A DNA stretch of 64,000 nt. It comes from an uncultured Lachnospiraceae bacterium. Its GTDB lineage: Bacteria; Bacillota; Clostridia; Lachnospirales; Lachnospiraceae. How positions within the stretch are numbered: the first letter of the stretch is position 1; every line of letters starts with the position of its first letter. The stretch is taken from assembly GCA_947632555.1 (NCBI GenBank), contig CANRPU010000006.1:62001-126000 (forward strand). Direction: 5' to 3'. This document shows positions 1 to 8,157 of this stretch, one piece after another. Made by a program: the position numbers and the translations under genes. The notes beneath the pieces are model-generated. The model did not search any database and was not told the origin of the DNA. It saw nothing but the letters and a program-made list of their open reading frames with translations.

Positions 1-460
1 GGACAGAGCCGGGGTGGACATGATCGGCGGAGCGGAAGGCGCGGATCCATCCAGCGTGGTTTTTGACGCGGTATCCGCGGCGAAAGCCAGAAAAGCGGAT
101 ATTCTTCTTATTGATACGGCGGGACGTCTGCACAACAAAAAAAATCTGATGGAAGAGCTGAAAAAAATGAACCGCGTCATAGAGCGGGAATTTCCGGATG
201 CGTACAGGGAAAACCTGATCGTATTGGACGGAACCACAGGCCAGAACGCGCTGGCGCAGGCCAGAGAGTTCGCGGAGGCCGCCAGCCTGACCGGTATCGT
301 GCTGACAAAGCTGGACGGCACGGCAAAGGGGGGCATCGCGGTGGCGATCCAGTCCCAGCTTCACGTGCCGGTAAAGTATATAGGCGTGGGAGAATCTCTG
401 GAGGATCTGCAGAAATTTGATCCCAATGAATTTGTAAACGCGCTGTTTGACGTTTCATAA
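1..460 (+). CDS. ftsY: Signal recognition particle receptor FtsY, C-terminal part (5' end outside window)
   Basis: Receptor GTPase that docks SRP-ribosome complexes at the membrane. Only the last ~152 residues are present; the reading frame is open to the window edge, so the gene begins upstream. The end of the NG domain is seen: DTAGRLHNKKNLMEEL (G3 region), then LTKLDGTAKGG (G4) and the closing YIGVGESLEDLQKFDP typical of FtsY. The similar Ffh lies 6 kb downstream but has an M domain and a different tail, so the two are not confused. The stop is followed 18 bp later by ilvA, which may be co-transcribed. Confidence 0.95.
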   Translation, partial: DRAGVDMIGGAEGADPSSVVFDAVSAAKARKADILLIDTAGRLHNKKNLMEELKKMNRVIEREFPDAYRENLIVLDGTTGQNALAQAREFAEAASLTGIVLTKLDGTAKGGIAVAIQSQLHVPVKYIGVGESLEDLQKFDPNEFVNALFDVS

Positions 461-478
461 GAAAGAGAGGTTGTTGTC

Positions 479-1711
479 ATGGATGAAAAAATGTTGACGT
501 TGGAGAAGTTTGAAGAAGCTTCCGAGGTGGTCAAGCGGGTGACTTCCCGGACCAAGCTGGTGTACAGCGATTACCTGAGCGGACAGACAGGCAATAAAGT
601 TTACCTGAAACCCGAGAACATGCAGTTTACGGGAGCTTATAAAGTGCGCGGCGCTTATTACGCCATGAGCACGCTGACACCCGAACAGCGGGAAAAAGGC
701 GTTATCACCTCTTCCGCGGGCAACCATGCCCAGGGGGTGGCCTACGCGGCGTCCAGCTACGGCGCGAAGGCCGTTATCGTCATGCCCACGACCACGCCGC
801 TGATGAAAGTAAACCGCACCAAGAGCTATGGGGCGGAAGTGGTACTTTACGGGGACGTTTATGACGAGGCCTACACCAAGGCCTGCGAACTGGCCGAGGA
901 GCATGGTTATACTTTTATCCACCCGTTTAACGATCTGACGGTGGCAACCGGGCAGGGCACCATTGCCATGGAAATCTTTCAGGAGCTGCCTCTGGTGGAC
1001 TGTATCCTGGTGCCTATCGGCGGCGGCGGACTGGCTACGGGCGTATCCACGCTGGCGAAGCTTTTAAATCCCAAGATACATGTGATCGGTGTGGAACCCG
1101 CGGGCGCGAACTGTATGCAGGAATCTCTGAAAGCGGGAAAGGTGGTGACGCTGGAGAACGTCAATACCATCGCGGACGGCACCGCGGTCAAGACCCCCGG
1201 GGATAAGCTGCTTCCGTACATCCAGAAAAATCTGGACGATATCATTACGGTGGCGGATGAGGAGCTGATAGTGGCTTTTCTGGATATGGTGGAAAATCAC
1301 AAGATGATCGTGGAAAATTCCGGGCTTTTAACGGTGGCTGCCTTAAAGCATCTGAAAATGAAGGATAAGAAGGTAGTTTCCATCTTAAGCGGCGGGAATA
1401 TGGATATCATTACCATGTCCTCCGTGGTACAGCAGGGACTGATCTTCCGGGATCGCATCTTTACCGTTTCCGTGCTGCTGCCGGATAAGCCGGGACAGCT
1501 TTGCAAGGTGGCGGATATCGTGGCCAGATTAAACGGTAACGTGATCAAACTGGAGCACAACCAGTTCGTATCCACCAACCGGAACGCGGCGGTGGAATTA
1601 CGGATCACCATGGAGGCTTTCGGTACGGAACATAAAAATCAGATCATGGAAGCCCTGGAAAAAGGCGGCTACCGGCCCAAACTGATCCAGACGCTGCAGG
1701 CGATCCTCTGA
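479..1711 (+). CDS. ilvA: Threonine ammonia-lyase (threonine dehydratase) with C-terminal ACT domain
   Basis: PLP enzyme deaminating L-threonine to 2-oxobutanoate, the entry to isoleucine synthesis or to threonine catabolism. The PLP lysine is K55 in GAYKVRGA; the substrate loop SSAGNHAQG and the phosphate-binding loop GGGGLATG are intact. Residues ~330-405 form a single ACT domain (VSVLLPDKPGQLCKVADI), as in the ~400-residue TdcB-ACT type rather than the ~510-residue E. coli IlvA. An SD (AGAGAGG) precedes the ATG. A strong terminator follows, so this gene ends a transcript. Biosynthetic versus catabolic role cannot be settled here; no ilv neighbours are present. Confidence 0.93.
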   Translation: MDEKMLTLEKFEEASEVVKRVTSRTKLVYSDYLSGQTGNKVYLKPENMQFTGAYKVRGAYYAMSTLTPEQREKGVITSSAGNHAQGVAYAASSYGAKAVIVMPTTTPLMKVNRTKSYGAEVVLYGDVYDEAYTKACELAEEHGYTFIHPFNDLTVATGQGTIAMEIFQELPLVDCILVPIGGGGLATGVSTLAKLLNPKIHVIGVEPAGANCMQESLKAGKVVTLENVNTIADGTAVKTPGDKLLPYIQKNLDDIITVADEELIVAFLDMVENHKMIVENSGLLTVAALKHLKMKDKKVVSILSGGNMDIITMSSVVQQGLIFRDRIFTVSVLLPDKPGQLCKVADIVARLNGNVIKLEHNQFVSTNRNAAVELRITMEAFGTEHKNQIMEALEKGGYRPKLIQTLQAIL

Positions 1712-1742
1712 GCCGGCCGCGGGAAGATCTGATAAAATCTTT

Positions 1743-1774
1743 AAATCCGCATATGCTAAATATGCGGATTTTTT
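1743..1774 (+). terminator. Rho-independent terminator after ilvA
   Basis: Perfect 11-bp stem (AAATCCGCATA / TATGCGGATTT) with a 7-nt loop followed by a T run. It rules out the upstream ATG candidates of the next gene, which lie inside the hairpin. Confidence 0.85.
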
Positions 1775-1812
1775 ACGCGCAAAAATACGGAACAGGGAGG
1801 AAAACGAAAACG

Positions 1813-2682
1813 ATGAAAGGAAGGAAAAAAAGGAAAAAAAGGATCTATCCCTATATTTTGATGACGGCATCCTGTTTCTGCTACGCGGTGGCAGTCAGTA
1901 CGCTCCTGGAGCCCAATGAGCTCTCCACGGGAGGCGTGACGGGTATCGCCATCGTGCTGAGCAGCGTGACGGCCCTGAACACGGGGCTGCTTTTTTTCCT
2001 GCTCAATATTCCCATCCTCTGTGTGGGCGCCTGGAAATTTGGCCTGCGCTTTATTTTTTCCACGGCTTACTGTACGGTGTTGATCTCCGTGTTTACGGAT
2101 ATGCTGAAGGGCGCGGCGGTCTTTACGACGGATCCTTTTTTAGCGTCGCTTGCGGGCGGCGTGCTGATCGCCGTGGGCCTGGGCGGCGTGTTCCACGCGG
2201 GCTCTACTACCGGAGGCATGGATATCATCGTGAAACTGCTGCGGCTGAAATTTCCCTATATGAGGACCGGGACCCTGTTTCTGGCGGCGGACTCGGTGGT
2301 GGCGGCGCTTTCCGCGCTGGTATTTAAGGACGTGGAGAAAGCCCTCTACGCGGCCATAACGATCTTTGTGACATCTTATACCCTGGATCTGGTCCTGTAC
2401 GGCCGGGACGGCGCGAAACTGATCTATATTATCAGCGACAGGGCCGGAAAGATCGCGGAAAGGCTGCTTAAGGAGCTGGAGATCGGCGTGACCTACATCA
2501 GGGGGCAGGGCGCCTACAGCGGCCGGGAAAAAAATATCATATTCTGCGTGCTTCACAAACGGCTGGCGCCCAAGGCGGAAGAAATCATCAGAGAAGAGGA
2601 CACGGCCGCTTTTCTGATCATTACCAGCGCGGCCGAGATCTACGGAGAGGGTTACAAAAGTTATTTTGAAGAGAAGCTCTGA
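1813..2682 (+). CDS. YitT family membrane protein (DUF161/DUF2179)
   Basis: Integral membrane protein of unknown function, 289 residues. A very basic N-terminus (KGRKKRKKR) leads into about five to six hydrophobic helices over residues ~12-190, including the family signature around STTGGMDIIVKLL. The C-terminal ~80 residues form a soluble DUF2179-like domain (GVTYIRGQGAYSGREKNIIFCV). I chose the ATG at 1813 because longer starts fall in the ilvA terminator; AGGGAGG stands 12 nt upstream, a little far. YitT proteins are common in Firmicutes in several copies, and their substrate is not known. Confidence 0.85.
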   Translation: MKGRKKRKKRIYPYILMTASCFCYAVAVSTLLEPNELSTGGVTGIAIVLSSVTALNTGLLFFLLNIPILCVGAWKFGLRFIFSTAYCTVLISVFTDMLKGAAVFTTDPFLASLAGGVLIAVGLGGVFHAGSTTGGMDIIVKLLRLKFPYMRTGTLFLAADSVVAALSALVFKDVEKALYAAITIFVTSYTLDLVLYGRDGAKLIYIISDRAGKIAERLLKELEIGVTYIRGQGAYSGREKNIIFCVLHKRLAPKAEEIIREEDTAAFLIITSAAEIYGEGYKSYFEEKL

Positions 2683-2710
2683 ACTCTGAGGCTAAATTTA
2701 CAGAGGAGCA

Positions 2711-2723
2711 TGTAGAAACTACA
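2711..2723. promoter_or_regulatory. Small inverted repeat upstream of the flavodoxin promoter
   Basis: TGTAG-AAA-CTACA, a perfect 5-bp inverted repeat ending 10 bp before the -35 box. It is a candidate operator for the OhrR-like regulator encoded two genes downstream, but it is short and may be chance. Confidence 0.3.
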
Positions 2724-2733
2724 GCGATACGTA

Positions 2734-2762
2734 TTGACATATGGGCAGGCAAGTATTATACT
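2734..2762 (+). promoter_or_regulatory. Sigma-A promoter of the flavodoxin-marR-radical SAM unit
   Basis: TTGACA, 17-bp spacer, TATACT: close to perfect consensus. It leaves a leader of about 100 nt before the flavodoxin ATG at 2871. The leader contains the direct repeat AAGATTGA twice; I see no recognised riboswitch in it. Confidence 0.75.
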
Positions 2763-2870
2763 TAAATAAATCGTGCAAGATTGAATCTGCGAAGATTGAT
2801 ATGGGCGATTCGCGTATAGGCTCATGGGAGCGCGTGAACAGAAAATATTTTGTAAGGAGGACGGCGGAAA

Positions 2871-3299
2871 ATGAAAATCGCGGTCAGGTATTTTACGCGG
2901 GGTGGAAACACCAAAAAACTGGCGGAGGCGGTTGCGGCGGCTGTGGGCGTTAAGGCGGAACCGGTATCAGTGCCGCTGGAAGAGGATGTGGATATCCTGT
3001 TTCTGGGCAGCTCCGTATATGCGTATGGGGTGGATGACGCGGTAAAAGTCTTTATTGACGGTATTCAGGTCAGAATTGGGAAGGTGGTCAGTTTCAGTAC
3101 GGCTGCCATTATAAAATCTACCTATAAGCAGGTAGCCAGACTGCTCGCGGCCAAAGGTATCCCCTTCGCGGCGGAGGAATTTGCCTGCAGAGGTTCTTTT
3201 GCCATGCTGCACAAGGGAAAGCCGGATGCGGAAGACTGTAAACGGGCGGCGGAGTTCGCGAAACGGATCGTATCGGAGGAATGTGCACATGAAGGATAA
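2871..3299 (+). CDS. Flavodoxin-like protein
   Basis: Short flavodoxin-fold protein, 142 residues, probably an FMN-binding electron carrier. The N-terminal strand and phosphate loop read KIAVRYFTRGGNTKKLAEAV (T/S-x-G-N-T-type loop), followed by DILFLGSSVYAYG, which matches the second FMN loop region. Strong SD TAAGGAGG lies 10 nt upstream. Its stop overlaps the start of the MarR-type gene by 11 bp, and the third gene is a radical SAM enzyme. Flavodoxins are standard reductants for radical SAM clusters, so it may feed electrons to that neighbour; this is inference from context. Confidence 0.8.
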   Translation: MKIAVRYFTRGGNTKKLAEAVAAAVGVKAEPVSVPLEEDVDILFLGSSVYAYGVDDAVKVFIDGIQVRIGKVVSFSTAAIIKSTYKQVARLLAAKGIPFAAEEFACRGSFAMLHKGKPDAEDCKRAAEFAKRIVSEECAHEG

Positions 3300-3759
3300 G
3301 TACGCTGCTCTGAGGCTGGAAAACCAGCTTTGTTTTCCTCTGTATGTCTGCTCCAAGGAGATCGTCAAGGCATATAAACCGTACCTGGACGAACTGGATC
3401 TGACCTATACACAGTACATTACCATGATGGTCATGTGGGAGTATAGGGAACTGCGCGTCAAAGAGGTAGGAGAAAAGCTGTTCCTGGATTCCAGCACACT
3501 GACGCCTCTTTTAAAAAGACTGGAAGAAAAAGGCTATCTGATAAGGCGGCGCTCCGAGGAGGACGAGCGGGATGTTTTTGTCACCATTACCGAAGCGGGA
3601 GAAGCATTGAAGGAAAAAGCGCTTACCGTTCCTGAAAGACTGGCGGCCTGCGTGAAACTGGAGCCGCGTAAAGCGGAGGAACTGTACCGTATGCTGTATG
3701 AGATCATCGGGACGCTGACAAAGAAACCGCAGGATGGCGGAGGTATGGAAAATGGATGA
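3289..3759 (+). CDS. MarR family regulator, OhrR-like
   Basis: Winged-helix repressor of 156 residues. The N-terminus carries LENQLCF, which matches the segment of B. subtilis OhrR that holds its peroxide-sensing cysteine, and the wing region (LDSSTLTPLLKRLEEKGYL followed by RRRSEEDERDV) is also OhrR-like. The start is the ATG at 3289, preceded by GGAGGA and overlapping the flavodoxin stop. An OhrR would normally control an ohr peroxiredoxin; here the operon partners are a flavodoxin and a radical SAM enzyme, so this is probably an autoregulated oxidant- or ligand-responsive switch for that pair. Confidence 0.85.
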   Translation: MKDKYAALRLENQLCFPLYVCSKEIVKAYKPYLDELDLTYTQYITMMVMWEYRELRVKEVGEKLFLDSSTLTPLLKRLEEKGYLIRRRSEEDERDVFVTITEAGEALKEKALTVPERLAACVKLEPRKAEELYRMLYEIIGTLTKKPQDGGGMENG

Positions 3760-4879
3760 AGAATTTGATATTCAGGCGTACATGACACGGGGCGTAGAGC
3801 GTATTGTCGCGGAATCATGGAAAGCGACGCTGAAAGATCCGCGGGAGAGCGCGTTTATGCTGCAATTTGCGGCGGCCAGCAAAAAAGCATCCAGGCGCCG
3901 GACTGAGGCGGAAAGAAAAGGGGAGCATATCCCGCCGTTTCTGATCGCTAGTATTACTTCAAGCTGCAATCTGCATTGCGCGGGCTGTTATTCCCGCTGC
4001 AATCATGCTACCGTGGACGCTGCGCCGGTGGGCCAGCTTACCGATGCGGAATGGCTTGAAATCTTCAGGGAAGCGGATGAAATAGGCGTCAGCTTTATCC
4101 TCTTAGCCGGCGGTGAACCGATGCTGCGGCGGGACATTATCGAAGCGGCCGGAAAAATGCCGGATATCATTTTCCCGATCTTTACCAACGGAACCTATAT
4201 GGATGAAGCCTATTTGAAGCTGTTTGACAAGTGCCGGAATCTCATTCCGGTTATGAGCATAGAGGGCGGCAGGGAAGAAACGGAGGAACGCCGCGGCAAA
4301 GGTGTCTATGAAAAGTTGCTCTCTAATATGAACGATCTGTACGGCAGGGGATTACTGTTTGGGGTTTCCGTTACGGTAACGACACGGAATGTTAAAGAGG
4401 TCATTTCAGACAGATTTCTTGACACGCTGGTAGCGCGAGGCTGTAAGCTGGCAGTCTATGTGGAATTTGTACCGGTAACGGAGGAGAGTACGGAATTAGC
4501 GCCCGGCGAAACAGAACGGGTGATCCTGCGCGACGGGATAGCGCGTCTGAGAGAGGTATATCAGGAAATGGTGTTTGTTTCGTTTCCCGGAGATGAGAAA
4601 AGCTCCGGCGGATGTATCGCCGCGGGCAGAGGGTTCTTTCACATCAATTCCCATGGGGGAGCGGAGCCCTGTCCGTTTTCCCCATATTCGGACGTCAATG
4701 CGCGCGACGCTTCTCTGCGGAAAGCGTTACGCTCTCCGTTATTTACCGCTCTGCGCAGTGGAAAGCTTTTGACCGACGATCATGTAGGCGGCTGCGTACT
4801 ATATGAAAAACGAAATGAAGTGGAAGCGGTTCTAGCAGAGAGAACGCGGACTGAAAAAGCCGTTTCTTCTGTAAGTTAA
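3752..4879 (+). CDS. Radical SAM protein with SPASM-like C-terminus
   Basis: 375 residues. The [4Fe-4S] SAM motif CX3CX2C is at C72, C76, C79 (SCNLHCAGC), with C83 just after. LLAGGEPMLRRD is the GGE motif that binds SAM. C-terminal cysteines (GGCIAAGRG, EPCPFSP, GGCVLYE) suggest a partial SPASM/twitch cluster, as in peptide- and cofactor-modifying radical SAM enzymes. Start at 3752 with GGAGGT 7 nt upstream, overlapping the marR stop by 8 bp. No small precursor peptide gene is visible nearby, so substrate is unknown. The gene converges on the Rpn gene 8 bp away. Confidence 0.88.
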   Translation: MDEEFDIQAYMTRGVERIVAESWKATLKDPRESAFMLQFAAASKKASRRRTEAERKGEHIPPFLIASITSSCNLHCAGCYSRCNHATVDAAPVGQLTDAEWLEIFREADEIGVSFILLAGGEPMLRRDIIEAAGKMPDIIFPIFTNGTYMDEAYLKLFDKCRNLIPVMSIEGGREETEERRGKGVYEKLLSNMNDLYGRGLLFGVSVTVTTRNVKEVISDRFLDTLVARGCKLAVYVEFVPVTEESTELAPGETERVILRDGIARLREVYQEMVFVSFPGDEKSSGGCIAAGRGFFHINSHGGAEPCPFSPYSDVNARDASLRKALRSPLFTALRSGKLLTDDHVGGCVLYEKRNEVEAVLAERTRTEKAVSSVS

Positions 4880-4887
4880 CGTGTTCC

Positions 4888-5817
4888 TCATTGTTCTGAA
4901 ATGTCAATGCCGTGTTTTTTCAGAAGCCGCAGGAGATGTTCCTTTTCCGCTTCGGCCTGCCGCAATTTTTCCTCGGTCTGCCGTATTTTTTCTTCAGTCT
5001 GCCGCAGGCTGGCCTCTGCCTGAGCGTACTGCTTGGCTTTGGTGGCTTCTCGGCGCAGATAGTCTTCCCGGGCACTGCATTCCAGACGGATCTTGTCTTC
5101 CAGGGTAAGCTGGCGGACGGTATTGGCGGCTTCCAGCAGGCTGGCGTTTTGGTTGGCGATCATCTTTAATTCCTCCCATGTGGCGGCGCGAAAAAACGCG
5201 GCCCAGATATCAGTCAGATACAAAAGGTCTTCCTGGGTGGCAAGATCTTTCTGTGTTAAGTCTAACACAGTCAGACGGAATTTGTCACTATAGATTTTCC
5301 GGTTTTTGACATTCATAAGATAGTAGTTGGAGAGAAATTCGGGAGCGTCGGGAAACAGGGTAAAGTTGAGAATGCCAATCTGGACGGCGGAGCGGATCTC
5401 CAGATAATCCTCCCCGCGGTTTAAGTCATCAAAGGTGCGGCAGAGATAGCAGAGGGAGCGCTCCGGCCAGTTTTTTTCATTGATGACCTGCATCTCCAGG
5501 TTGATATGGGAACGCCGGTTCAATTCCAGTTTGATGTCCAGAAGAAATTCTTTATCCTGAATGGTCCTGCCCAGTTCGATGGGATTCAGGATAGTGACCT
5601 GGGTAATGTCATCCGGATTTATGTGAAGGAGAGCGCTCAAGAGAGCGGAGAGAGTTTGCGGGCTGCGCTGCATGAGGGCCCGAAAGAGATAATCATTGGT
5701 CATGGAGATCGGGAGAGCGCCTCTGGCGTTGTCAAGGAGATCAAAACCGGAAGAGTGTCTGGAAACAGAGCGGGCTGCATCGTAAGAGGGGTGTTTTGTA
5801 GAAATGCGTTGTGTCAT
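4888..5817 (-). CDS. Rpn family PD-(D/E)XK nuclease / transposase-like protein
   Basis: 309-residue member of the recombination-promoting nuclease group. The N-terminal part shows ISMTNDYLFRALM and the nuclease core with D94 (FLLDIKLEL) and E108-x-Q110 (INLEMQV), the D...ExQ arrangement typical of the family. Residues ~255-305 are a heptad-rich coiled coil (TEEKIRQ repeats) ending in a short LLKKHGIDI tail. E. coli Rpn proteins cut DNA and promote RecA-independent recombination, and some serve in phage defence; the role here is unknown. Single gene, transcribed opposite to its neighbours, with its own promoter. Confidence 0.85.
   Translation of the reverse strand: MTQRISTKHPSYDAARSVSRHSSGFDLLDNARGALPISMTNDYLFRALMQRSPQTLSALLSALLHINPDDITQVTILNPIELGRTIQDKEFLLDIKLELNRRSHINLEMQVINEKNWPERSLCYLCRTFDDLNRGEDYLEIRSAVQIGILNFTLFPDAPEFLSNYYLMNVKNRKIYSDKFRLTVLDLTQKDLATQEDLLYLTDIWAAFFRAATWEELKMIANQNASLLEAANTVRQLTLEDKIRLECSAREDYLRREATKAKQYAQAEASLRQTEEKIRQTEEKLRQAEAEKEHLLRLLKKHGIDISEQ
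4958..5020 (-). repeat. Three 21-bp tandem units coding for the Rpn coiled coil
   Basis: Three imperfect 21-bp units in a row, each starting TGCCG on the plus strand, encode seven-residue heptads of the type TEEKxRQ near the Rpn C-terminus. Unit number could change by slippage without breaking the frame. Confidence 0.65.
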
Positions 5818-5929
5818 AAAAGATCCTTTCAGAAAGTGAGGGCAGCAAAGAAGGAGTCAGAAAGACAGAAGCTGTCCCGTGAATTGGTAATTTTCAGTTT
5901 AACATAGTATCATGGAATTGTCACCACAA

Positions 5930-5959
5930 ATTTTATGAAAATGTATGGGCACCTGTCAA
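5930..5959 (-). promoter_or_regulatory. Sigma-A promoter of the Rpn gene
   Basis: On the minus strand TTGACA (5959-5954), 18-bp spacer, TAAAAT (5935-5930). The -35 box is one arm of a palindrome whose other arm is the -35 box of the divergent ylxM promoter. Confidence 0.55.
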
Positions 5960-5977
5960 GAAAAAATACTTGACAGG
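5952..5977. promoter_or_regulatory. Palindrome holding both -35 boxes of divergent promoters
   Basis: CCTGTCAAG, 8-nt A-rich spacer, CTTGACAGG: a perfect 9-bp inverted repeat. Each arm contains a TTGACA box pointing away from the other, towards rpn (-) and ylxM (+). Confidence 0.7.
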
Positions 5978-5998
5978 CGTTTCTGTTTTGTGTATGCT
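5970..5998 (+). promoter_or_regulatory. Sigma-A promoter of ylxM-ffh
   Basis: TTGACA, 17-bp spacer, TATGCT. The expected transcription start near 6005 supports translation from the ATG at 6043 rather than from the ATG at 6004. Confidence 0.75.
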
Positions 5999-6042
5999 AA
6001 CTATTGTGTCGGGAAAACGGCGGAAAAGAGGCGTTCTTCGTA

Positions 6043-6390
6043 ATGGAAAAGATTGTGGAATTAGGTCTTTTATATGATTTTTACGGAGAACTGCTGACCA
6101 AGCACCAGCAAAAGATCTATGAGGCGGCGGTGTTTGAGGATATGTCCCTTGGAGAGATCGCGGAGGAGGCCGGCATCAGCAGACAGGGAGTACATGACCT
6201 GCTGAAAAGGTGCGACAGGCAGCTCCTTTCCTATGAATCCAGGCTTCATCTGGCAGAACGCTTCATGGAGGCGAAAAAGACCGTGCAGGAGATCCTAAGG
6301 CTGACAAAAGAGGCCATGGAGCAGGAAGGGAAGCCGGAACAGCTGCGGGAGATATATGATCTGGGCAGCCGGCTTTTAGATGAGCTGTAA
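6043..6390 (+). CDS. ylxM: YlxM/UPF0122 helix-turn-helix protein
   Basis: 115-residue DNA-binding-like protein always found next to ffh in Firmicutes and considered an SRP-associated factor. It starts MEKIVELGLLYDFYGELLT, the usual family start, and has a sigma-70 region 4-like helix-turn-helix (MSLGEIAEEAGISRQGVHDLLKRC). An upstream in-frame ATG at 6004 would sit on the transcription start and lacks an SD. ffh begins 28 bp after its stop and must share the transcript. Confidence 0.92.
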   Translation: MEKIVELGLLYDFYGELLTKHQQKIYEAAVFEDMSLGEIAEEAGISRQGVHDLLKRCDRQLLSYESRLHLAERFMEAKKTVQEILRLTKEAMEQEGKPEQLREIYDLGSRLLDEL

Positions 6391-6418
6391 GGCTTAGATC
6401 CGACCATAAGGAGCGTAT

Positions 6419-7780
6419 ATGGCATTTGAGAGTTTAACGGATAAATTACAGAGAGTATTTAAGAATCTAAGAAGCAAGGGCCGTTTAACCGAAGAAGATG
6501 TCAGAAGTGCCCTGAAAGAGGTGCGGATGGCGCTTCTGGAAGCGGATGTCAATTTCAGGGTGGTAAAGCAGTTCGTAAAATCCGTGGAAGAACGCGCGGT
6601 GGGCGCGGACGTATTGAACGGCCTGAATCCGGCGCAGATGGTCATTAAGATCGTCAACGAGGAAATGATAGCCCTGATGGGCTCCGAAACCACCCAGATA
6701 CAGATGCAGCCCGGAAAAGCGGTCACCGTCATTATGATGGTGGGTCTGCAGGGTGCGGGCAAGACCACGACCACAGCCAAGATCGCGGGTAAACTGAAAT
6801 TAAAAGGAAAGAAACCGCTGCTGGCGGCCTGCGATATTTACCGGCCCGCGGCTATTGAGCAGCTGCGGATCAACGGCGAGAAGCAGGAAGTGGAAGTTTT
6901 TTCCATGGGTTCCGGCCACAAGCCCGCGGATATCGCGGCGGCGGCTCTGGAACACGCGCAGAAGAACAATTTTAATGTAGTGATTCTGGATACGGCGGGG
7001 CGTCTGCATATTGATGAGGCGATGATGGACGAACTGCGGGAGATCAAGTCCCGTGTAGACGTACATCAGACGCTTTTGGTGGTGGACGCCATGACCGGTC
7101 AGGATGCGGTGAACGTAGCCAGGGAATTTGACGAAAAGGTGGGCGTGGACGGCGTGGTGCTTTCCAAAATGGACGGCGATACCAGAGGCGGCGCGGCGCT
7201 TTCCGTCAAAGCGGTAACGGGAAAACCCATTCTGTATGTAGGTATGGGCGAGAAACTGTCCGATCTGGAACAGTTTTATCCGGACCGTATGGCCAGCCGG
7301 ATCCTGGGGATGGGAGATGTCCTCTCCCTGATCGACAAAGTACAGGCCAGCGTGGATATCGATGCGGACAAAGAAAAAGAAATGGCCGCGCGCATGAAGA
7401 AAGGTAAATTTGATTTTGAGGATTACCTGGAGAGCATGAAGCAGATGAAAAAGATGGGAGGGCTGTCGGCCATTCTCGGTATGCTGCCCGGTATGGGAAG
7501 CCGGCTGGGGGATATCGAGTCCATGGTGGATGAAAAACAGCTGAGCCATATGGAGGCCATTGTGCTTTCCATGACGCCAAAAGAAAGACAGAATCCCAAA
7601 CTGCTCAATCCGCAGCGCAAATTCAGGATAGCCAAGGGCGCCGGCGTAGACGTGGCGGCGGTCAACCGTTTTGTCAAACAGTTTGAGCAGAGCCAGAAGA
7701 TGATGAAACAGTTTGGGGGAGGCAGGCACAAAGGCCTGGGATTCCCCGGTTTCGGCGGCAGGGGCGGGTTCCCCTTTTAG
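6419..7780 (+). CDS. ffh: Signal recognition particle protein Ffh
   Basis: SRP54 GTPase, 453 residues, which with 4.5S/6S RNA binds signal sequences on nascent chains and hands them to FtsY. N domain residues 1-~90; G domain with P-loop GLQGAGKTTTT, DTAGRLHID and LSKMDGDTRGGAALS; Met-rich M domain from ~300 (MKQMKKMGGLSAILGMLPGMG, SMTPKERQNPKLL), with a Gly/Phe-rich tail. AAGGAG precedes the ATG. No SRP RNA gene was recognised in the window. Confidence 0.97.
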   Translation: MAFESLTDKLQRVFKNLRSKGRLTEEDVRSALKEVRMALLEADVNFRVVKQFVKSVEERAVGADVLNGLNPAQMVIKIVNEEMIALMGSETTQIQMQPGKAVTVIMMVGLQGAGKTTTTAKIAGKLKLKGKKPLLAACDIYRPAAIEQLRINGEKQEVEVFSMGSGHKPADIAAAALEHAQKNNFNVVILDTAGRLHIDEAMMDELREIKSRVDVHQTLLVVDAMTGQDAVNVAREFDEKVGVDGVVLSKMDGDTRGGAALSVKAVTGKPILYVGMGEKLSDLEQFYPDRMASRILGMGDVLSLIDKVQASVDIDADKEKEMAARMKKGKFDFEDYLESMKQMKKMGGLSAILGMLPGMGSRLGDIESMVDEKQLSHMEAIVLSMTPKERQNPKLLNPQRKFRIAKGAGVDVAAVNRFVKQFEQSQKMMKQFGGGRHKGLGFPGFGGRGGFPF

Positions 7781-7876
7781 AACAGTCAGATATGGAATTT
7801 TCCAAAAGAAAAGCTCCTTATCCAATATTTTTTACAATAACGCGTGCCCGCGTACAGGGCGGAAAGAGAGGAAAAA

Positions 7877-8122
7877 ATGGCAGTTAAAATCAGATTGAGA
7901 AGAATGGGACAGAAGAAGGCTCCTTATTATAGAATCGTTGTGTCCGACTCCCATTCTCCCAGAGATGGAAAGTTCATCGAGGAAATCGGTATCTATGATC
8001 CCAATACGGATCCCAGCACGTTCAAAGTCAACGAGGAACTGGCGAAGAAGTGGCTTGCCAATGGCGCGCAGCCTACCGAAGCAGTAGGGAAACTGTTAAA
8101 GGCAGCCGGTATTGAAAAATAG
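7877..8122 (+). CDS. rpsP: 30S ribosomal protein S16
   Basis: 81-residue S16, needed for 30S assembly. [22 protein letters not shown] and the [16 protein letters not shown] segment are characteristic. The ATG at 7877 has GAGAGG just upstream; a longer frame from 7844 would add residues not found in S16. It is part of the conserved ffh-rpsP-khpA-rimM-trmD-rplS order. Confidence 0.97.
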   Translation: MAVKIRLRRMGQKKAPYYRIVVSDSHSPRDGKFIEEIGIYDPNTDPSTFKVNEELAKKWLANGAQPTEAVGKLLKAAGIEK

Positions 8123-8157
8123 TCATAGCGGTATAACGGTGTGTCTGGAGGTGGATT

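Noticed and set aside
1753..1812. Longer YitT start at 1753
   Set aside because: The ATG is inside the stem of the ilvA terminator and would be in terminated RNA.
2741..2953. 70-codon plus-strand frame upstream of the flavodoxin
   Set aside because: Its ATG lies between the -35 and -10 boxes of the promoter, so it is not transcribed from there, and it overlaps the flavodoxin gene.
6800..7825. 341-codon open frame on the minus strand
   Set aside because: Antisense to ffh; shadow frame.
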